NCBI RefSeq assembly: GCF_028877475.1
Contig: NZ_CP113527.1
Span: 1,853,501-1,917,500, forward strand
Length of the DNA: 64,000 nucleotides
From: Lysinibacillus irui
Lineage (GTDB): Bacteria > Bacillota > Bacilli > Bacillales_A > Planococcaceae
Direction of reading: 5' to 3'
Shown: one piece after another, positions 8,059-17,341 of the stretch
Layout of the letters: every line of letters begins with the position of its first letter
Numbering within the stretch: the stretch's first letter is position 1
Translations under genes and position numbers: made by a program
The notes under the pieces: model-generated
The model's database searches: none
What the model was told of the DNA's origin: nothing
Seen by the model: only the letters and a program-made list of their open reading frames with translations

Positions 8059-9792
8059 ATGCAGGCAGTTAAACAGTTAGGGCAGTATTTGGGGCCCTAT
8101 AAATTTTTCACGTTGGTTGCACCTCTTTTGATGGTGTTGGAGGTGACGATGGATTTAATTCAGCCGACCATTATGCAGCATATGATTGATACGGGGATTG
8201 TCCAAGGTGATCATCAGTATGTATTGAATATGTTTGTGTTAATGCTCGGCAGTGCAGTATTTGGGCTTGTTGGTGGGGTTGGTTGCTCCTACTATAGCTC
8301 GAAGGCGGCTATTCATTTTGCGTCGGATGTTCGGCAGGCTCTGTATGAGAAGATGATGACGTATTCGGCTAAGGAGCGAGATGCGTTTACGACAGGGAAG
8401 CTTATCACTATTTTAACGAGTGATGTGGAAAGTATGCAGCGGGCGTTTATGATGACGCTGCGTATTTTTGTGCGAGGGCCGCTGTTGTTTATTGGGGCAG
8501 TCATTATTGTGTTTGTAACAGCGCGGGAGCTTTTTTCCATCCTCCTTATTATTGTGCCATTGCTGATTATCGCCATGTATTTTTTCACAAAGTATTCGGG
8601 CGGGCTATATCGTCGTGTGCAGGAGGCTATTGATGCGGTCAATACAAAGCTGCAGGAAAATTTGGCTGGTATCCGGGTGGTCAAAGCCTTTCGCCGTGAG
8701 ACGCAACAGGTGGCGCAGTTTGGTGATTTAAATCATACGCTAACGAAACGATTTATTACCGCTGAGCAAATTGTTGGGGTACTGGTGCCCTTTACGATGT
8801 TCGTTGTCAATCTGGGAATCGTTGCAGCGCTTTGGCTTGGCGCAATCAAGGTAGAAGCAGGTACTGTACAAGTTGGGGTTATTCTCGCTTTTATTAACTA
8901 TTTAACGATTATTTTAAATGGGCTGATGTCCTCAAGTATGGTACTCATGCAAATTGCGCGAGCATTGCCATCTGGAGAACGGATTGTCGATGTGTTAAAC
9001 AAAGACATTGCTGTTAAGGAAGCACAACAGCCTCTGACAGACCCCATTAAAGGAGCGATTGACTTTGATCATGTAAGCTATCGTTACTATGAGACAGCAG
9101 AGGATGTCCTTAAAAACATTTCGTTTTCTGTTAAGCCGGGGCAAACGGTAGGAATTATTGGGAAAACAGGTAGTGGTAAATCAACACTGGTAAAGCTGTT
9201 GCCTCGCTTGTTTGATCCAACAGCTGGGGAAATTCGCTTAGATGGTAAACCACTAAAAGCCTACTCCTTATCAACGCTACGAGAGCATATTGGCTTTACC
9301 TCACAAAAAGCCCTGCTGTTTTCAGGTGCGATTGAGAAAAATATACGACTCGGCAAGGACGATGCGACTACGGAGGAGATTCAACAGGCCTTAGAGGCGG
9401 CGTGTGCCAGTGAGTTTGTGGAGCGTCTTGATCAAGGCTTAGCCCATGAATTGTCACAGGGGGCTACGAATTTATCAGGGGGGCAAAAGCAGCGCCTTGC
9501 TTTAAGTCGTGCGTTCATTCGCAAGCCTGCCATTTTAGTGCTTGATGATACAACCTCTGCGCTCGATAGTGCTTCAGAGCAACATGTTCAGCAGGCAATT
9601 GCCACACAGTATCAAGATACAACGACGATCATTGTGGCTTCGAAAATTGCCTCTATTCAGCAAGCAGATGTCATTTTGGTTCTAGAGGATGGCGGCATTG
9701 TTGGGCAAGGAACCCATCAGCAACTACTACAATCAAATACACATTATCAAGCAATTTACGCGTCACAGCAAAAGGCTGGTGAACAAGGATGA
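8059..9792 (+). CDS. Heterodimeric ABC exporter subunit with degenerate nucleotide site
   Basis: A 577-residue half-transporter: six membrane helices (about residues 15-300) then an ATPase domain. Walker A is GKTGSGKST, the signature is LSGGQKQR, but Walker B reads ILVLDDTTSALD, with Asp where the catalytic Glu normally is, and the H-loop position reads IIVASKIASI without His. These are marks of the non-catalytic half of heterodimeric exporters such as BmrC/YheI. I chose the ATG at 8059, after CGGAG with 8-base spacing; earlier in-frame codons run into the repeat array. It overlaps its partner by four bases. Role in drug or lipid export is likely, substrate unknown. Confidence 0.9.
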   Translation: MQAVKQLGQYLGPYKFFTLVAPLLMVLEVTMDLIQPTIMQHMIDTGIVQGDHQYVLNMFVLMLGSAVFGLVGGVGCSYYSSKAAIHFASDVRQALYEKMMTYSAKERDAFTTGKLITILTSDVESMQRAFMMTLRIFVRGPLLFIGAVIIVFVTARELFSILLIIVPLLIIAMYFFTKYSGGLYRRVQEAIDAVNTKLQENLAGIRVVKAFRRETQQVAQFGDLNHTLTKRFITAEQIVGVLVPFTMFVVNLGIVAALWLGAIKVEAGTVQVGVILAFINYLTIILNGLMSSSMVLMQIARALPSGERIVDVLNKDIAVKEAQQPLTDPIKGAIDFDHVSYRYYETAEDVLKNISFSVKPGQTVGIIGKTGSGKSTLVKLLPRLFDPTAGEIRLDGKPLKAYSLSTLREHIGFTSQKALLFSGAIEKNIRLGKDDATTEEIQQALEAACASEFVERLDQGLAHELSQGATNLSGGQKQRLALSRAFIRKPAILVLDDTTSALDSASEQHVQQAIATQYQDTTTIIVASKIASIQQADVILVLEDGGIVGQGTHQQLLQSNTHYQAIYASQQKAGEQG

Positions 9793-11600
9793 GTCAAAGT
9801 CAACCAAAGCAAATGACTTTTGGACGTGGTCCACGCATGGGAGCGCCAGCTGAGAAAGCAAAAAATCAAAAAGCAACACTAGCACGAGTATGGCACTATG
9901 TAAAACAGCAAAAATTAGGGCTGTTTTTATCAATCTTCTTTGTCATGGCTTCTACATTTTTAAGTCTTGCAGGACCTTACATGATTGGCCATATTATTGA
10001 TGACTATATTATAAAAAAGGATATTGATGGAACGATTCGTCTTGGCATCGTGTTGGCTGTCATATTTACGATTGCGTCTATTCTGACATGGCTACAAACG
10101 TATGTCATGATTCAAGTGGCCATGAAAACCATTCGGACATTACGTCTGGACCTATTTCAAAAGCTTCAAACGCTGACATTACGATTTTTTGATCAACGTG
10201 CGCTTGGCGACTTAATGAGCCGTGTCACAAATGATATTGATAATTTAAACACGGCACTGGCTCAAAGTGTCACACAAATCGTATCATCCATCTTAACGGT
10301 GATTGGTGTGAGTATCGCTATGTTCACATTAAGCTGGCAATTAGCGATCGTGACATTAATTATTATTCCGCTAATTGTTTTCACGACCAAGCAGATTATT
10401 AAACGCAGTAGTAAAAACTATGCAGCACGTCAGCGAGATCTTGGTAAGCTCAACGGCTATATCGAGGAAATGATTACAGGAGCAGAGGTGCTCACGCTTT
10501 TTGGTAAGGAGCAGCAAACAATTGACACCTTCCATCAGCAAAATGAAAACCTACGAAACTCAGCCCAGCGAGCAGAAATTACCTCGGGCTTACTTGGACC
10601 TATTAATAACTTTATGAATAATTTAGGCTTAGCTGTCGTCATTGGAACAGGAGCCTTCTTAGCTGTAAAAGGTGTTGTGACGGTTGGCATCATTGCAGCG
10701 TTTGTTACTTATACAAGGCAATTTTTCCGTCCGCTGAATCAGTTATCCAATCTATTAAATACTTTTCAATCTGCCATTGCTGGAGCAGAGCGTGTCTTTG
10801 AGATTATGGATGAACCATCAGAAGTAAGTGATGTACCAAATGCTATCGAGGCGTCGTCGTTAAAAGGAGATGTTGTTTTCAAGCAAGTGTCATTTAGCTA
10901 CGTGCCAGATAAGCCTGTTCTAAAAAACATTCACTTCCATGCGAAGGCAGGGGAGACGATCGCGCTTGTTGGTCCAACAGGCTCTGGAAAAACAACGATT
11001 ATCAACTTACTGACACGTTTTTATGACGTGGATCAAGGTGAAATTCTGATTGATGGGCACAATATCGAGCACTATCAAATGGCGGGCATTCGTCAAAGAG
11101 TCGGTGTCGTCTTACAGGACACATATTTGTTCTCCGGCACCATCCGAGAAAACATTCGCTTTGGGAAGCTCGATGCGACAGATGAAGAAGTCGTCGAAGC
11201 GGCGAAAATCGCCAATGCCCATCATTTTATTAAATATTTACCAGCACAGTACGATACTCCAGTCCAGGCAGGCGGTGCTAATTTAAGTCAGGGACAACGA
11301 CAGTTAATTGCGATCGCTCGGGCTATTTTAGAAAATGCTGATATTTTAATTTTGGATGAAGCGACATCGAGTGTGGATACACAAACGGAGGTCGATATTC
11401 AAAAGGGCTTACAGCATTTAATGCGGGGTCGCACAAGCTTTGTTATAGCGCACCGTTTAAAAACAATCGAGAATGCGGATCAAATACTTGTAATTCAGCA
11501 GGGTGAAATTGTCGAGCAAGGCAGTCACCATGAGCTCATGCAACAACAGGGGATTTATCGTCATCTACAGCAAAAGCTATTGTTAGAGCAGGTAGAATAG
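9789..11600 (+). CDS. Heterodimeric ABC exporter subunit with canonical nucleotide site
   Basis: A 603-residue half-transporter that starts inside the stop of the previous gene (ATGA overlap). The N-terminal ~40 residues are polar, then six membrane helices, then an ATPase domain with Walker A GPTGSGKTT, signature LSQGQRQL, Walker B ILILDEATSSVD and H-loop FVIAHRL. The catalytic Glu and His are intact, complementing the degenerate upstream half; the signature here has Gln in place of the second Gly. This arrangement resembles BmrD/YheH of Bacillus, a multidrug exporter pair. The two proteins should form one exporter with one active ATP site. Confidence 0.92.
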   Translation: MSQSQPKQMTFGRGPRMGAPAEKAKNQKATLARVWHYVKQQKLGLFLSIFFVMASTFLSLAGPYMIGHIIDDYIIKKDIDGTIRLGIVLAVIFTIASILTWLQTYVMIQVAMKTIRTLRLDLFQKLQTLTLRFFDQRALGDLMSRVTNDIDNLNTALAQSVTQIVSSILTVIGVSIAMFTLSWQLAIVTLIIIPLIVFTTKQIIKRSSKNYAARQRDLGKLNGYIEEMITGAEVLTLFGKEQQTIDTFHQQNENLRNSAQRAEITSGLLGPINNFMNNLGLAVVIGTGAFLAVKGVVTVGIIAAFVTYTRQFFRPLNQLSNLLNTFQSAIAGAERVFEIMDEPSEVSDVPNAIEASSLKGDVVFKQVSFSYVPDKPVLKNIHFHAKAGETIALVGPTGSGKTTIINLLTRFYDVDQGEILIDGHNIEHYQMAGIRQRVGVVLQDTYLFSGTIRENIRFGKLDATDEEVVEAAKIANAHHFIKYLPAQYDTPVQAGGANLSQGQRQLIAIARAILENADILILDEATSSVDTQTEVDIQKGLQHLMRGRTSFVIAHRLKTIENADQILVIQQGEIVEQGSHHELMQQQGIYRHLQQKLLLEQVE

Positions 11601-11640
11601 GGAATAATAGAGATATTCTTTCTGAAAGCGAGGGATTAGG

Positions 11641-12063
11641 ATGTACGAATTAAAGACGAAAGAAACGGATGCAAGTGTCATTGAATTTATCGAGAGTGTA
11701 GACCACCCGAAAAAGCGGGAGGATGCCTTTCGACTATTAGATATTTTTACAGAGGTCACAGGCTACGATGCTAAAATGTGGGGACCGAGTATTATCGGGT
11801 TTGGTCATTATCACTACAAATATCAAACAGGCCATGAAGGCGATGCACCACTTGTTGGATACTCTCCTCGCAAAGCAAAAATTAGTCTATATTTTGCTCC
11901 AGGTGATTCTGAGCGAGAGCAGCTATTGCAGCAATTTGGTAAGCATACAACGGGAAAAGCCTGTGTTTATATTAATAAACTTGCTGACGTGGATGAAGCT
12001 ATCTTAAAAGCACTCATACAACAATCCATTGCTTTTTTACGAAAAACCTATCCAGAAGCCTAG
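11641..12063 (+). CDS. DUF1801 domain protein
   Basis: A soluble 140-residue protein. The pattern KKREDAFRLLDIFTEVTGYDAKMWGPSIIGFGHYHYKY followed by YSPRKAKISLYF is typical of the DUF1801 (YdhG-like) fold, usually 110-150 residues. Members are sometimes called iron chaperones because of weak similarity to frataxin-like proteins, but no function can be shown here. A ribosome binding site GAGGGAT precedes the ATG. It stands alone with a terminator 8 bases after the stop. No signal peptide or membrane helix is present. Confidence 0.8.
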   Translation: MYELKTKETDASVIEFIESVDHPKKREDAFRLLDIFTEVTGYDAKMWGPSIIGFGHYHYKYQTGHEGDAPLVGYSPRKAKISLYFAPGDSEREQLLQQFGKHTTGKACVYINKLADVDEAILKALIQQSIAFLRKTYPEA

Positions 12064-12070
12064 CACAAAG

Positions 12071-12103
12071 AAAGCTGCCTATCACTATGTAGGCAGCTTT
12101 TTT
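12071..12103 (+). terminator. Intrinsic terminator
   Basis: An 11-bp stem AAAGCTGCCTA / TAGGCAGCTTT with an 8-base loop runs into a T tract, just after the DUF1801 gene. Confidence 0.9.
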
Positions 12104-12176
12104 GTATCAACATGTGTAACGATACTAAATTGAGTACGTCTAAAAGGATAGAGAGTAGAAAGCGGGTGAAATTCAT

Positions 12177-12554
12177 TTGCGTAAACTAAGTTCTATGATC
12201 CTTTTGTTATTCTTATCCTTAAGTTTATGGGGTTGTGCAGGGAAAAATAATGAACCTAATATAGTAGATGAAGCATCATCAAATGATAGGGAAAGGGTTG
12301 CAGATATAGAAGGAATTATAATCGACAAAACAGAGAAGTCTATTACAGTTGTTTGGAATGTTGCGGAAAAAGACCTTGCATTAAGTAAACGCGAAATTTT
12401 AGAATTGGCCATGCCAAATGCTTTTATTGTGTCTTATTCAGATACGAGTGATTTTACCATTGGTGATCGAGTAGCCATTTGGACTACTGGTACTTATCTT
12501 GAGTCATACCCAGCGCAGGGTACTGCAACTACGATCCAATTAATCGAAAAGTAA
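12177..12554 (+). CDS. DUF3221 lipoprotein
   Basis: A 125-residue predicted lipoprotein. The start is TTG at 12177, after GCGGGTGA; it gives MRKLSSMILLLFLSLSLWGC, a signal peptide with a lipobox Cys at position 20. The mature part shows EGIIIDKTEKSITVVWNV, then FIVSYSDTSDFTIGDRVAIWTTG and SYPAQGTATTIQLI, the order seen in DUF3221 proteins, which adopt a small beta-barrel. It should be anchored on the outer face of the membrane. Function is unknown. It is monocistronic, with a terminator directly after the stop. Confidence 0.82.
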   Translation: MRKLSSMILLLFLSLSLWGCAGKNNEPNIVDEASSNDRERVADIEGIIIDKTEKSITVVWNVAEKDLALSKREILELAMPNAFIVSYSDTSDFTIGDRVAIWTTGTYLESYPAQGTATTIQLIEK

Positions 12555-12563
12555 GAATAACAG

Positions 12564-12606
12564 CTCAATCATTTGGTGAATAAGTGCCAAAGGGTTGAGT
12601 TTTTTT
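12564..12606 (+). terminator. Intrinsic terminator
   Basis: CTCAATCATTTGG pairs with CCAAAGGGTTGAG (with wobble) and is followed by TTTTTT, ending the DUF3221 transcript. Confidence 0.8.
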
Positions 12607-12684
12607 ACGGATTTCCCGCAAAAATTAATTAGAAATTTATTTTTAACGTGTATCCTTGCAAGTATCAACGGAAAGGAGAAGCGT

Positions 12685-13668
12685 ATGAAAAAGAAAGTAA
12701 AGAAATGGTTTGTTTACTTTGGGGCATTGCTCGTGCTTGGCATCGCGATCGTATGCATTTACCACTATACTTTAGTACAGAAGGAATCTGCCATATTACA
12801 ACCTAACGGCACACTAGTGAACGTCGATGGGCAAAACATCCATGTTTATCAGGAGGGTTCAGGCGAGGATACGTATGTCTTTATGGCTGGATCAGGCATT
12901 GCAGCACCTGTTTATGAATTCAAAGGGCTTTATCGCAAGTTTTCACAGCACAATCAAATTGCTGTTGTGGATCGTGCAGGGTATGGCTATAGCGATATAG
13001 CCCATGATGAAAGAGACATTGATACGATTCTAGCGCAAACAAGAGAAGCCCTCCTGCAAAGTGGTCTTCAGCCTCCTTATACACTCGTCCCTCATTCGAT
13101 CTCTGGGCTTGAAGCTATTTACTGGGCACAAAAATATCCAGAGGAAGTAAAGGGCATCATCGCACTTGATATTAGCTTACCTAGTCAATATATCAAGCAT
13201 CAAATGGGGACTGTCGATAGATGGATGATAAAGGGCATGCACCTAGCCACTAAAATTGGCTTCCATCGACTTATGCCCTCACAGGTGTATAATCCACAAG
13301 TGCTGAACATGTCTTTTTTAACTGCCGAGGAAAAGAAAATATATCAGGCATTGTCCTTTAAGCAATTTTTTAATGAAGCTATGAAAAATGAGCTGTTACA
13401 GGTCTATGAAAATAGTTTACAATCAGAACAGCTTCCAAAGCCGAAAAATACGCCGGTATTACTAATTGATGCCATTGCGGAAGAAAAGAAAGATTCAATA
13501 TATACGAAGCAAAATAGGCAGGATTATACTGATTTTGCGAAGCAATTCACTCATGCAGAGGTAAAAGAGGTAAGTGGTACACATAGCATTTATCTTTATC
13601 AGCCTGATGAAATCTATCAACTAACGATGGAATTTATGACAACGAATGCTAACAGGAAAGGTCGATAA
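12685..13668 (+). CDS. Membrane-anchored alpha/beta hydrolase
   Basis: A 327-residue protein with an N-terminal membrane helix (about residues 8-28, KWFVYFGALLVLGIAIVCIY), then an alpha/beta hydrolase domain. The oxyanion strand is YVFMAGSGIAAP, the nucleophile elbow is VPHSISGLEA (a variant G-x-S-x-G with Pro-His before Ser), and the terminal catalytic His is in SGTHSIYLYQ. An acid is probably in LLIDAIAEE. The ATG at 12685 is preceded by GGAAAGGAGAAG. The stop is one base before the start of a response regulator, so it may be cotranscribed with the two-component system. Substrate unknown. Confidence 0.83.
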   Translation: MKKKVKKWFVYFGALLVLGIAIVCIYHYTLVQKESAILQPNGTLVNVDGQNIHVYQEGSGEDTYVFMAGSGIAAPVYEFKGLYRKFSQHNQIAVVDRAGYGYSDIAHDERDIDTILAQTREALLQSGLQPPYTLVPHSISGLEAIYWAQKYPEEVKGIIALDISLPSQYIKHQMGTVDRWMIKGMHLATKIGFHRLMPSQVYNPQVLNMSFLTAEEKKIYQALSFKQFFNEAMKNELLQVYENSLQSEQLPKPKNTPVLLIDAIAEEKKDSIYTKQNRQDYTDFAKQFTHAEVKEVSGTHSIYLYQPDEIYQLTMEFMTTNANRKGR

Positions 13669-13669
13669 G

Positions 13670-14341
13670 ATGCAAGGATTTAGGATTTTAATTGTGGAAG
13701 ACGATGCGATGATTGGTGATTTACTACAAAAAATAGTGCAGCGTGAGGGCTATGAAGCTGTCTGGAAAACAGATGGCAAAGATGTAATGGCGCTGATTCA
13801 GCAAGTAGATTTAGTCATTATGGATATTATGCTGCCAGGAGAGGATGGCTATCAAATAAGCAAAACTATTAAACGATTAGGCTTAAACATTCCTATCATT
13901 TTTCTCTCGGCACGGAATGATATTGAAAGTAAGCTAGAGGGCTTAACGGTTGGAGAGGATTATATGACAAAGCCGTTTGACCCAAGAGAGCTTTTGCTAA
14001 GGATGAAAAAAATGCTGACTCAGCATTATGGTACATTTACACATATTCAGCATTTATTTATTGATGGGGAACGGCGGAAAGTGTTTTATCAGAGTCTCCA
14101 TGAGGAGATCGCCTTGACAGCAATTGAGCGCAAAATTTTCTTTTATTTATTTGATCACCGCGATAGAGTATTAACAAAGGACCATTTTTTCGACTATTTG
14201 TGGCCACTAGATGAACGCAATCATAATCTTCTCAATGTCCATATTAAAAAAATACGAACAAAGCTACACGATCCAGCAGGTACTATCTTACAAAATATTT
14301 ATGGGGAAGGGTATCGGCTGAATACCTACATCAAAAAATGA
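13670..14341 (+). CDS. OmpR-family response regulator
   Basis: A 223-residue regulator. The receiver domain has the acidic pair in VEDD, the phospho-acceptor Asp in LVIMDIMLPGEDGY, the conserved Thr/Ser region FLSAR and the Lys in YMTKPFDPREL. The C-terminal half is a winged helix with the typical ERKIFFYLFDHRDRVLTKDHFFDYLWP and VHIKKIRTKL recognition segment and GEGYRLN end. The start at 13670 follows AGGAAAGG and lies one base after the hydrolase stop. It overlaps the sensor kinase by four bases. Target genes are unknown; the upstream hydrolase may be part of the operon. Confidence 0.93.
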   Translation: MQGFRILIVEDDAMIGDLLQKIVQREGYEAVWKTDGKDVMALIQQVDLVIMDIMLPGEDGYQISKTIKRLGLNIPIIFLSARNDIESKLEGLTVGEDYMTKPFDPRELLLRMKKMLTQHYGTFTHIQHLFIDGERRKVFYQSLHEEIALTAIERKIFFYLFDHRDRVLTKDHFFDYLWPLDERNHNLLNVHIKKIRTKLHDPAGTILQNIYGEGYRLNTYIKK

Positions 14342-15327
14342 CCTTAAAAAACAAATACCGTACTTTATTATTTTTAGCAATTGTAAGTGTACCGTTGGTG
14401 ATACTAGGTATTAGTGTGACAATGTCTATTCTTTACGATAAAGCTTTTAAAATGAAAAATGATGGGACTCCCTTTCATGAGTCATTTGCCTATCCGCTTA
14501 TGCTATTTGCGTTTGTCATTTCTTTTGCCTTATTAGCTTTGTTGTTTTCAACATCGATACATTCCTTACTGAAAAAAATCACCATGCTCAACAACACAAT
14601 CCGGGAGCTGGCAAGTAATGAGCGCATTCCAGAAACGTTAGCTGTCACAAGTGAAGATGAGATCGGCCAGCTGATTCAATCAGTTAATCTCCTAATTGAG
14701 CGTACAACATACCGAGAATTAGAGCTAGCACAACAGCAGGAGCTGCAAAAAGAGCTACTACAAAAATTACGACATGACATCCATACACCACTAACAGCTA
14801 TTCGTTTGCAATTGTTTTATCTAGAAGATCAATTGCAGGAGCAGCCTAAATTGGTGGAATCGTTAACTGAACAAATTCACTATATAACAAATTTAACGAA
14901 TGAATTTCAGCTTCAGTCCTTTGACACAAGCGAAAATGCCTATGTTATGCAGGAAGAAGTACAGCTTGCACAGCTATTAACAACGATGATAAAGAAATGG
15001 CGTTATTTATATCGCATGCAAAATATTGCCCTTCATTTTCATCCTGAAGATGCGCATGTAATCTGGATAAGCAATGAATTATGGCTCCAGCGTTTATTTG
15101 ATAATGTTTTTCAAAATACGTTAAAGCATGCTCAAGCATCCAAGCTAGAGGTAATTATAAAAGATGGGCAAGTCATCATGTCTGATGATGGCATCGGCTT
15201 TACGCCTAACGATGCGCATGACGGACTTGGACTGAAAATCATTCAAGATATTGCCAAGACGTTACATATTGAAGCATTCTTACAATCAAACAAGGATGGT
15301 ACTACCTTCCGCTTCACACACGAATAA
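14338..15327 (+). CDS. Sensor histidine kinase
   Basis: A 329-residue kinase with two membrane helices (about 10-32 and 50-72) and only a short loop of about 20 residues outside, so it is likely an intramembrane-sensing type. A HAMP-like linker with SEDEIGQLIQSVN follows, then the phospho-acceptor motif LRHDIHTPLTAIR near residue 150, the N box NVFQNTLKHAQ, and the ATP-binding DDGIGF and GLGLKII motifs. The ATG overlaps the regulator stop. Short-loop kinases of this kind in Bacillota often sense cell-envelope stress through a partner transporter, but none is adjacent here. Confidence 0.93.
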   Translation: MTLKNKYRTLLFLAIVSVPLVILGISVTMSILYDKAFKMKNDGTPFHESFAYPLMLFAFVISFALLALLFSTSIHSLLKKITMLNNTIRELASNERIPETLAVTSEDEIGQLIQSVNLLIERTTYRELELAQQQELQKELLQKLRHDIHTPLTAIRLQLFYLEDQLQEQPKLVESLTEQIHYITNLTNEFQLQSFDTSENAYVMQEEVQLAQLLTTMIKKWRYLYRMQNIALHFHPEDAHVIWISNELWLQRLFDNVFQNTLKHAQASKLEVIIKDGQVIMSDDGIGFTPNDAHDGLGLKIIQDIAKTLHIEAFLQSNKDGTTFRFTHE

Positions 15328-15330
15328 AAA

Positions 15331-15358
15331 ACAACGGCAGCCTTTGCCGTTGTTTTTC
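15331..15358. terminator. Bidirectional terminator between convergent genes
   Basis: ACAACGGCA / TGCCGTTGT hairpin flanked by A-run and T-run, so it can serve both the kinase gene (+) and the DMT transporter gene (-). Confidence 0.9.
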
Positions 15359-15361
15359 CAT

Positions 15362-16231
15362 TTAAGCTGATTTACGTTGTTGCAATAAAAAGAGGGCGAG
15401 GCCTAGTAAAATGATCAGAATACCAACACCTTGTTGCACCGAAATCATCTCATCTAATATGAAATAGGCTAGTATACATGTGCCAATCGTTTCTCCTAAA
15501 ATACTCATGGAGATGACCGTGGTACTTAACCATTTTAATAGCCAATTAAAAATAGTTTGGCCGAAAATCGTGGCAATGACGGCTAATCCTACAAGGGCCC
15601 ACCATGTCGAAGCTGAATAATCGAAAAACGATTCCTTCATAAAGAGTGCATAAATGGCTAAGAAAATGGAGCTACTGCCATAGCCGATAACTGAATAGGG
15701 AATGAGTGATAAATCTTTGCGCACAGATTGCCCAATAAAAAAGTAGGCGGTAATAATGCCCGCTGCAATAAAGGCCAGAATATCGCCATAGAGGGCTTGT
15801 CCACTAATTTGGAAATCCTGCCAGCCGATAATGAAACAGCCGATGATGGCAACGAAACAGCCAACAATGGCCCCTTTTGAAAAACGCTCCTTAAATAAAA
15901 AATAGCTTCCTACTAAAGAGAATAATGGCTGTAATGTCACAATAACCGTTGAACTTGCCACGGATGTGTAGTTCAATGATTCAAACCATAAGACATAATG
16001 GCACGATAAAAATAAACCTGATAGAATGCCAAGCCCCCACTGCTTTTTGGAGAGGCTCGTAAGTTCCTGACGCAAGCCCTTTTGCGCTAATAAAAAGGGA
16101 AGTAACACGAGCATCGCAAAGAATAGTCGATAAAAGGCCGTAATGGCAGGGGGTGCATCAGCTAATTTAACAAAAATAGCTGAGGTCGATAACGCAAATA
16201 CTGCAAAAAACAACGAGATGTAATAAAACAT
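15362..16231 (-). CDS. EamA/DMT-family transporter
   Basis: A 289-residue membrane protein with about ten hydrophobic helices in two EamA repeats, the usual length and layout of drug/metabolite transporters. Recognisable segments are SAIFVKLADAPPAITAFYRLFFA in the first repeat and SVIGYGSSSIF then LGETIGTCILAYFILDEMIS in the second. The start is preceded on the minus strand by TAGGAGT. It stands between a shared terminator and the LysR-type regulator, which reads in the same direction 110 bases upstream. Substrate cannot be told; members export amino acids or other metabolites. Confidence 0.9.
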   Translation of the reverse strand: MFYYISLFFAVFALSTSAIFVKLADAPPAITAFYRLFFAMLVLLPFLLAQKGLRQELTSLSKKQWGLGILSGLFLSCHYVLWFESLNYTSVASSTVIVTLQPLFSLVGSYFLFKERFSKGAIVGCFVAIIGCFIIGWQDFQISGQALYGDILAFIAAGIITAYFFIGQSVRKDLSLIPYSVIGYGSSSIFLAIYALFMKESFFDYSASTWWALVGLAVIATIFGQTIFNWLLKWLSTTVISMSILGETIGTCILAYFILDEMISVQQGVGILIILLGLALFLLQQRKSA

Positions 16232-16340
16232 GATGTACTCCTATGCTTTTACTAGAATAATAAAGACAAACCTATTATAGAGCAGTCACAGCATGAATAA
16301 TATATTTTTTTAGAATAGTAGCACAAAATAAGGCTCAACG

Positions 16341-17198
16341 TTAGTTCCTCTCAAGCAATGACTCAATCACCTGTTTTAATTGCATAATAGGGGCTAGCTT
16401 ACTGTCGTTTTTTTTATAAATAAAGACGGTTTCAATGACATTGTGAAGATTGTCCAAGTGATAATGATGCAAATCAGGGCAAGGATAGAGTGAGAGTAAT
16501 TTTGTGTTTAACACTGCCAACGTATGCTCGATTTCAAGAAAATCAAGAATGCTACTCACGGATTTTATTTCTTTCATCGTAAAGGGTATTTGTTTGTTTG
16601 TAAGCCACTGTGCTAATGCCTTCGAATACATACACCCTTTACTTAGCACGAGTAAGGTAACAGGCGTTCGCTGTTCAAAATCAATAACATGAGCAGGGCT
16701 TGAGATCACTTCAAATGTTTCAGTAGCGATCAAATCATAGTGCAAATCGGCATAGTGCTTCAGTGGATTGCTGGTCAAGGCACAATCCAGCTCGGCATGG
16801 TGTACTCTATGATTTAACGATGTACTAGACTCTACTGTGAAATCCACATCAATCGGACTATGACTCGTTTGGAGCGCATTCATAATCGCTGCCCCATATA
16901 TTTTAATGGTTGTATGAGAAGTACCAAAATGGATACTCGTTTGAGTCGATCCAATCCTATGTAAAAATTCCTCATAGTCGTGAGCGACCTTTTTTAGAAA
17001 TTGTAAGTAGTGATCGCCTACCTCCGTTAGCTTTAAGCCTTGGGGCGTTCGTTTAAAAACCTCTTGTCCAATCTCACTCTCCATTTTTTTAACCTTGGAT
17101 GTGAGGGCTGATTGTGTATAATTGGTGATTTCAGCGGATTTACTCAAGTTTTGCCTTTCTAAAAGCTCCATTTTTAAGGCGATTTCTTCAATGTTCAT
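16341..17198 (-). CDS. LysR-family transcriptional regulator
   Basis: A 285-residue regulator. The N-terminal winged helix reads MNIEEIALKMELLERQNLSKSAEITNY with the recognition part TQSALTSKVKKMESEIGQEVFKRTPQGLKLTEVG, followed by a periplasmic-binding-like effector domain. The start at 17198 places Met at the usual LysR position; an upstream ATG at 17243 has GGAGG only three bases before it and would add 15 residues, so it is a possible alternative. It is divergent from an MFS transporter, and a 7-bp inverted repeat lies between them. It probably controls that transporter in response to its substrate. Confidence 0.88.
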   Translation of the reverse strand: MNIEEIALKMELLERQNLSKSAEITNYTQSALTSKVKKMESEIGQEVFKRTPQGLKLTEVGDHYLQFLKKVAHDYEEFLHRIGSTQTSIHFGTSHTTIKIYGAAIMNALQTSHSPIDVDFTVESSTSLNHRVHHAELDCALTSNPLKHYADLHYDLIATETFEVISSPAHVIDFEQRTPVTLLVLSKGCMYSKALAQWLTNKQIPFTMKEIKSVSSILDFLEIEHTLAVLNTKLLSLYPCPDLHHYHLDNLHNVIETVFIYKKNDSKLAPIMQLKQVIESLLERN

Positions 17199-17253
17199 GT
17201 TGTTTGTCACACACCTATTAAATTTTTTGATAGTCGCTATCATTTTCCTCCAT

Positions 17254-17280
17254 TTTACGTAGTGGATCGGTCAACGTAAA
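17254..17280. promoter_or_regulatory. Inverted repeat, candidate LysR operator
   Basis: Perfect arms TTTACGT (17254-17260) and ACGTAAA (17274-17280) separated by 13 bases sit in the divergent gap between the LysR gene and the MFS gene. LysR regulators normally bind such interrupted dyads near the divergent promoter. Confidence 0.55.
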
Positions 17281-17341
17281 CTCTAGATAACGAACATTAT
17301 ACTGCACAAATAAAGCAGTATAGCACTTATGGAGGGAACAT

